This document shows, piece after piece, positions 59,741-64,000 of a DNA stretch of 64,000 nt. A model generated the notes under the pieces. That model had not been told where the DNA came from. It saw only the letters and a program-made list of their open reading frames with translations, and ran no database searches. Each line of letters opens with the position of its first letter. Positions within the stretch are counted from its first letter, which is position 1. The position numbers were made by a program, and so were the translations under genes. Source of the stretch: Stercorarius parasiticus (lineage: Eukaryota > Chordata > Aves > Charadriiformes > Stercorariidae). The stretch lies in assembly GCA_013396915.1 (NCBI GenBank), contig VWZL01003403.1, positions 1 to 64,000 on the forward strand. Reading direction: 5' to 3'.

Positions 59741-61152
59741 TCCTTTCTGCAATCCGTTCTGCTCCAAAGAGCTGCCAGGCAAAGTCCAGCATTAAAACCG
59801 CTGCTGAGGAATATGAAAGGCAAAAGCAAGAAAAGGGAAGCAAGCACACACCAACCAAGAGTGCGGAGCTGCATGAGAGAAACTTCCGTTACCCGTTTTC
59901 AGTACGAGTGTAACCAAATGGGAAGATCTTCCCCTATTGCGTTCAGGGAGAAGTTTCCTTCCTGGGAGGGGTTTCAAAAGAGGAGAGGAAGGTTGCATTG
60001 CTGGTGTGACAACTACAGCGGTAGTTTAGGGATTCTTGGAAGAGGTGAGAAAGGAGGGAGTTATTTTCTCCCAACTTTCTGAAAAACATTATCTGAAAAA
60101 GTTTTATCTGATTTCCATCAAACACAATGGGAGCAGTCGTTCTAATAGTTAAGTTGTTCCTCAAACTCCGGGCCATTCTCCTAATTAAGAGCTATTAAAT
60201 AGGCCTACGTACAAATAAATAACCACTTACCGTGACAGTGATATAAAAAGAATTCATATCTAGAAGTAACACTATGGCAACAGCTTTTGTAAGATACTCT
60301 TTGACACCGCAGCAGAGCTCCTGTTTAACAATTCAAATGCGGAAAGATGAGAATAAAGGAGGCAAAAAGCAACTAAGTGATATCCCTGCTCATAGATCAA
60401 TTGTTTTGATGAATTCTGCCCTTACACGTTATATGCACATATCATGTGTAGACAGATTCTATTTCATGGTAACAATGAGTCTGCATGGAGAAGAGTCTAT
60501 TATCCTATTGAAAATAAAGGAATTAGAGAAGAATGGAAGGCAGTAAATAGATGAATATGCAGTAAGACACTTGGCTTTACACTCAATGGGTCTGCAGAAT
60601 TTGCCTTCTCTATCTGTTGTGACACTATTTACTTCCGCACCTTTAGTAGAAGATCAGAACTGTCTATTTCAAGAGCAGTTGCAACAAATGCAGTTTTGCT
60701 GCAAAATTTTTCCCTTTTTAATGAATTCTTTTCCACAGCTGCTTGAAATAGTCATCCTTCAAGCAGGCTTCAGAAATAATGCTCTTTATTATGGAAAGTT
60801 CCTTAAATCCCCACTGCTATATAAAGAGGTACTGCTAATCATTAGAGACTTTGGTGGGCTTCAGTGTGTCTGAATCTCTAGGAAAGACCAGAAAGAGTAT
60901 TTTGCTCTTCCTAGTTAATTAGATCTGAAACAGTGGGAGTTGGTACAACAATATTGCACACCTTTGGTGTGATAGCCCTCGGTTCTAACACCTGCTCAGG
61001 CAGTTTGATGTCTGGATCCCAAATGACCCTCAAAATAAGAGATGTACATCTCTAGAGAGCATCCTAACTACCAGGATAGAGGATGTGCTCAGGAAGCACG
61101 TTCGTTACTTGTCCTGATGAAGCAAGGCCGCTGCATAGCCATATATGCAAGA

Positions 61153-61572
61153 TTATAGAATCACAGAATGATTTACATCAGAAAAGACTTTTAAGATCAT
61201 TGAGTCCAACCATCAACCTAGCACTGCCAAGCCCACCACTAAACCATGTCCCTCAGCACCACATCTACGCCTCCAGGGATGGCGACTCCACCACTGCCCT
61301 GAGCAGCCTGTTACAATGTTTGATAAACCTTTCCGGGAAGAAATTGTTCCCAATATCCATCCTAAACCTCCCCTGGCGCAACTTGAGGCCTCTTCCTCTT
61401 GTCCCATGGCCTGTTCCTTGGGAGAAGAGCCTGATCCCCCCTGGCTACCCCCTCCTTTCAGGGAGTTGTAGAGAACAAGGTCTCCCCTCAGCCTCCTTCT
61501 CTCCAGGCTGAACACCCCCAGCTCCATCAGCCACCCCCCGTAAGACTTGTGCTCCAGATCCCTCACCAGACT
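61153..61572 (-). mobile_element. CR1 LINE 3' end, divergent subfamily
   Basis: The copy begins ATTATAGAATCACAGAATGA, then TTTACATCAGAAAAGACTTT and TTGAGTCCAACCATCAACCT. It continues AGCACTGCCAAGCCCACCAC and CAGGGATGGCGACTCCACCA, then CAGCCTCCTTCTCTCCAGGC and TGAACACCCCCAGCTCCATC. The CCATCAACCTAGCACTGCCA and CTAAACCATGTCCCTCAGCA features mark a CR1 subfamily distinct from all other copies here. The antisense ORF2 remnant keeps RGDLVL and [17 protein letters not shown] words but is frameshifted. Confidence 0.94.
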
Positions 61573-62379
61573 CATTCCCCTACTTTGGATGCGATAAAGC
61601 CAGATGGGAAGCTCATTTTTTTCTACTGATTAGGGCAACCTGGGGCAGAGAGGAGGAGAGAAAGAAGGGTGAGGTCCTGGAACCTATTCTCATTGTTAAC
61701 ATCTTTTTTAATATACCTTATAATAGTTTCATGGCAGATATACACTGTGGGAAGCCAAATCAGGGATCTGTGCTTTGTCCTGTGCAAGAATCTCATCTTG
61801 TTTGCTTCTTTCCCCACCACGTTTCCATTTTGGATCACATGTTGCTGCACATTCAGAAGCAGAAGGAAGAAAAGGTCTCCTCCCCATCTAAAACCTGACC
61901 TACTTAATTCATGAAAATTGGATCCCACCTTCTCTGCACTTTCAAGCTTCGTGCCTAAATTCAGCTCACACACTAAGGACACCAGATCCCAGTCTATATT
62001 TTTTCATTTGATTTTAGCTTCACGTAAAGACTTCTGAATGGATGACAAAGGCAGGCTGGGAGACAGCATTGTGAGTGGAGAACTCATTACACATTACTCC
62101 TGTCTTTGAACATCTTTGAACACCTGCAGAAGGGCTAAACTGTCCCCGAACAGAGAGGAATGAGGCAAGAAATAAAATGAAGCCATTTGTTAAACCAAAA
62201 TAAATGAAGCGGTGAAAAATAATGGTCCCATCTGCAGCTACCACTGGTTCGGGGTCAGTTCTGCTGAAGAAAAGCGCACTGCCAAAAATTGAAAGGAGAA
62301 GAATGAAATAGAATCCTGACCATTTGCCTCACCGTGCACAGTCCATTTGGAAAATAATAATAATAGACATAATAACAAC

Positions 62380-62440
62380 AACAATATTTAGCGCTCTTGC
62401 AATGCTTTGTATCTTCAAAACATTGCACAAACAGGGCCTG
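62380..62440 (+). repeat. Possible ancient repeat fragment
   Basis: TATTTAGCGCTCTTGCAATG, then TTTGTATCTTCAAAACATTG, resembles 'tttatagcgcttttcatcttcaaagcgctttacaaac' of old sauropsid repeats. It is short and weak. Confidence 0.4.
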
Positions 62441-62754
62441 ATCAATGAGAAAGGAACTTCTTTTTCCAAGACTTGTTTGCTACTTGGTAGCCACTTTTCT
62501 CTTTTATCTTATCGTCATATTAACAGACTGAGACAAATTTCTTCCTGATGTAACACCATTGACATCAGCAGAATTATGTCTAGGATCAATTTGGCCCAAT
62601 TTATTACTTTCTTAATAGATGAGAAGAGTGTTATAATGGTGTTCCACTTGAGTTGGAACAAAGAATTTTCACAGCATTCAGCACACATAATGACATGATT
62701 AAACCCTGTATCCCTTCCAGGAAATCTAAAACACTATAATTATAAGACAAAAAT

Positions 62755-62785
62755 GAAGGAAAAAAAAAAGAGAAAAAAAAAAGAA
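62755..62785 (+). repeat. A-rich low-complexity tract
   Basis: Two runs of about ten A's are separated by short G-containing interruptions, ending in AAGAAG. It is not clearly attached to any retroelement. Confidence 0.85.
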
Positions 62786-63261
62786 GTAAACAATGGGTAA
62801 TCACGGTAGTTGATGATAATGCAAACTTTCAGTTTAGTACATAGTACCTGTCACCTTTACAGGATGACTAAAGGAAAGTTATGACCAGAAAAAATTATGT
62901 CCTCCTTAATGACACAGGCTGGAGAGCCTCCTTTAAACCAGAGTGTCTTTTTGAGGAGGAAAGTATTCTTTCACGTCAGTGAGGCAGATAACTCATGGCT
63001 AAGCTGAACACGCTTTAGAAAGATAAACAAATCCTAATTTAAAGCTGCACAGTGGTGGAAAAATTTTACCTTGTTTTAAAATCTGTTCTAACCTTTATAA
63101 TTAAGGAGGTGCGTCTTAGTCAAGGCTGCCAGCTATAATGCATGTTGTAGCTTCAGTGCATATTTCTGCCGTTTAGCTGGCTCCTGGGCTGAACAGAATG
63201 GTTACTCTGCTTGGCAGAGAAGGAAGATAAAACAATTGCTAGAGCGATGTGATGCACGAGT

Positions 63262-63421
63262 ATAGAATCACAGAATCACAGAATGGTTTGGGTTGGAAGG
63301 GACCTTAAAGATCATCCAGTTCCAACCCGCTGCCGTGGTCAGGGACACCTCCCACCAGCCCAGGTTGCTCCAAGCCCCGTCCAACCTGGCCTTGAACCCC
63401 TCCAGGGATGGGGCAGCCACA
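63262..63421 (-). mobile_element. CR1 LINE tail (160 bp)
   Basis: TATAGAATCACAGAATCACA, then GAATGGTTTGGGTTGGAAGG, TTGCTCCAAGCCCCGTCCAA and CTCCAGGGATGGGGCAGCCA, is the antisense CR1 3' end. It is cut off sharply at GGGCAGCCACA. It belongs to the same subfamily as 49-488. Confidence 0.95.
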
Positions 63422-64000
63422 ATTGTATCCGTAAGTACTTGAAAGTATCTCCATTTCCTCTGCCTCCAGAAGGACTGAACCTGAAAGGAGGCACAAGAGG
63501 GGAGGCAGAAGTGTTATGAAGAGCTCAACAATGCCCATGGGCCATGAAGCCTTTCTCTCCAAACAACTCTCCAGAGAGTACCATGACTGGCCTTGAGTGG
63601 ATAACTACTCCCTGCTCCCAGCTGCCTCCCACTTACGCTGAAAGATTTCTGCCATCTCCATCTAGATGCTCCTGAGAAGTTTCGAAACCGGACATAGGCG
63701 TAGATTACCAGCACTTTAACAGAAATGTGTTATCACCCATTAACGTTATACTTGTTCCTTTGACTTCTTCATATTAAAATGCCACAACCTAACTACAGCC
63801 AAAGCCACCCCTCCACTGGGACGCCACACAGGCTCACCAGCTGACCTCATGCTTTTGGTGAGAATAGCATCCTACCTCTCTCAGAGGTGCTACAACAGAT
63901 GCTACCAAATGCTCTAGTAGTAGCTAACAGAAGCGCAGCTCTACTTTTCATGGCTGACGAGATTCCTGAGAAGAAGAATCATCAGAGACAGCATCACGCT

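Larger units (their letters stand above)
40321..64000 (-). other. MSRA: MSRA intron upstream of the GHTE exon (partial)
   Basis: This is the intron preceding the 40216-40320 exon in transcript order, continuing past the right edge. The exon with the catalytic GCFWG motif was searched for by eye on the minus strand and not found. Tracts 40321-45011, 48041-50216, 51026-51954, 52326-52888, 53950-55378, 57267-59584 and 63422-64000 show no exon and no repeat I can name, apart from those listed separately. Confidence 0.75.

Noticed and set aside
1..64000. CRISPR arrays, operons, tRNA/rRNA genes, endogenous retroviral genes or other novel systems
   Set aside because: I looked for regularly spaced repeats, tRNA-like cloverleafs, long terminal repeats and retroviral motifs on both strands and found none that hold up. 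The region is an ordinary vertebrate intron with LINE fragments.

Overview
This window reads as a piece of draft-assembled bird genome. The main evidence is the large number of CR1 LINE fragments, many ending in the diagnostic ATTCTATG-type tail, together with the absence of any bacterial-style gene packing. Two spliced exons encode an MsrA-type methionine sulfoxide reductase that looks avian or sauropsid. I cannot name the species.

Only one gene can be supported: MSRA (peptide methionine-S-sulfoxide reductase), on the minus strand. Two consecutive internal coding exons are present, at 40216-40320 and 21743-21849. They are separated by an intron of 18,366 bp, have good splice sites, and join in frame (phase 1) to encode a contiguous stretch of the catalytic domain. 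The upstream exon carrying the catalytic Cys (GCFWG) and the downstream C-terminal exon were not found. They should lie beyond the right and left edges respectively, so essentially the whole window is MSRA intron.

The rest is intronic DNA with interspersed repeats of several ages. Younger CR1 tails and 3' ends lie at 49-488, 2330-2869, 4384-4590, 8005-8322, 10491-~10965 (across a sequence gap), 13349-13397, 28865-29005, 30203-30672, 32623-32689, 32833-33068, 37381-37520, 45012-45067, 52889-53107, 53341-53497, 55379-56085, 56581-56668, 57035-57266, 61153-61572 and 63262-63421. An older stratum of decayed CR1 of the type common in turtles and crocodilians, including reverse-transcriptase-region pieces, is visible at ~1295-1440, 9600-10240, ~34060-34300, ~38165-39500 and ~46640-48040. 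Several very old SINE/LINE-derived fragments occur at about 50217, 50885, 53838, 59585 and 62380.

The least ordinary region is 45.0-52.4 kb. Single-N joins at 45252, 45839 and 51955 coincide with a 183/184-bp near-tandem duplication and with a 355-bp duplication (I saw no differences) whose copies are 6,488 bp apart. This pattern is best explained by unmerged overlapping contigs or a misplaced contig, not by biology. I found no previously undescribed molecular system. The most useful results are the MSRA assignment, the assembly problem, a fold-back CR1 pair at 8188-8322, and recognition of the ancient CR1 pieces.
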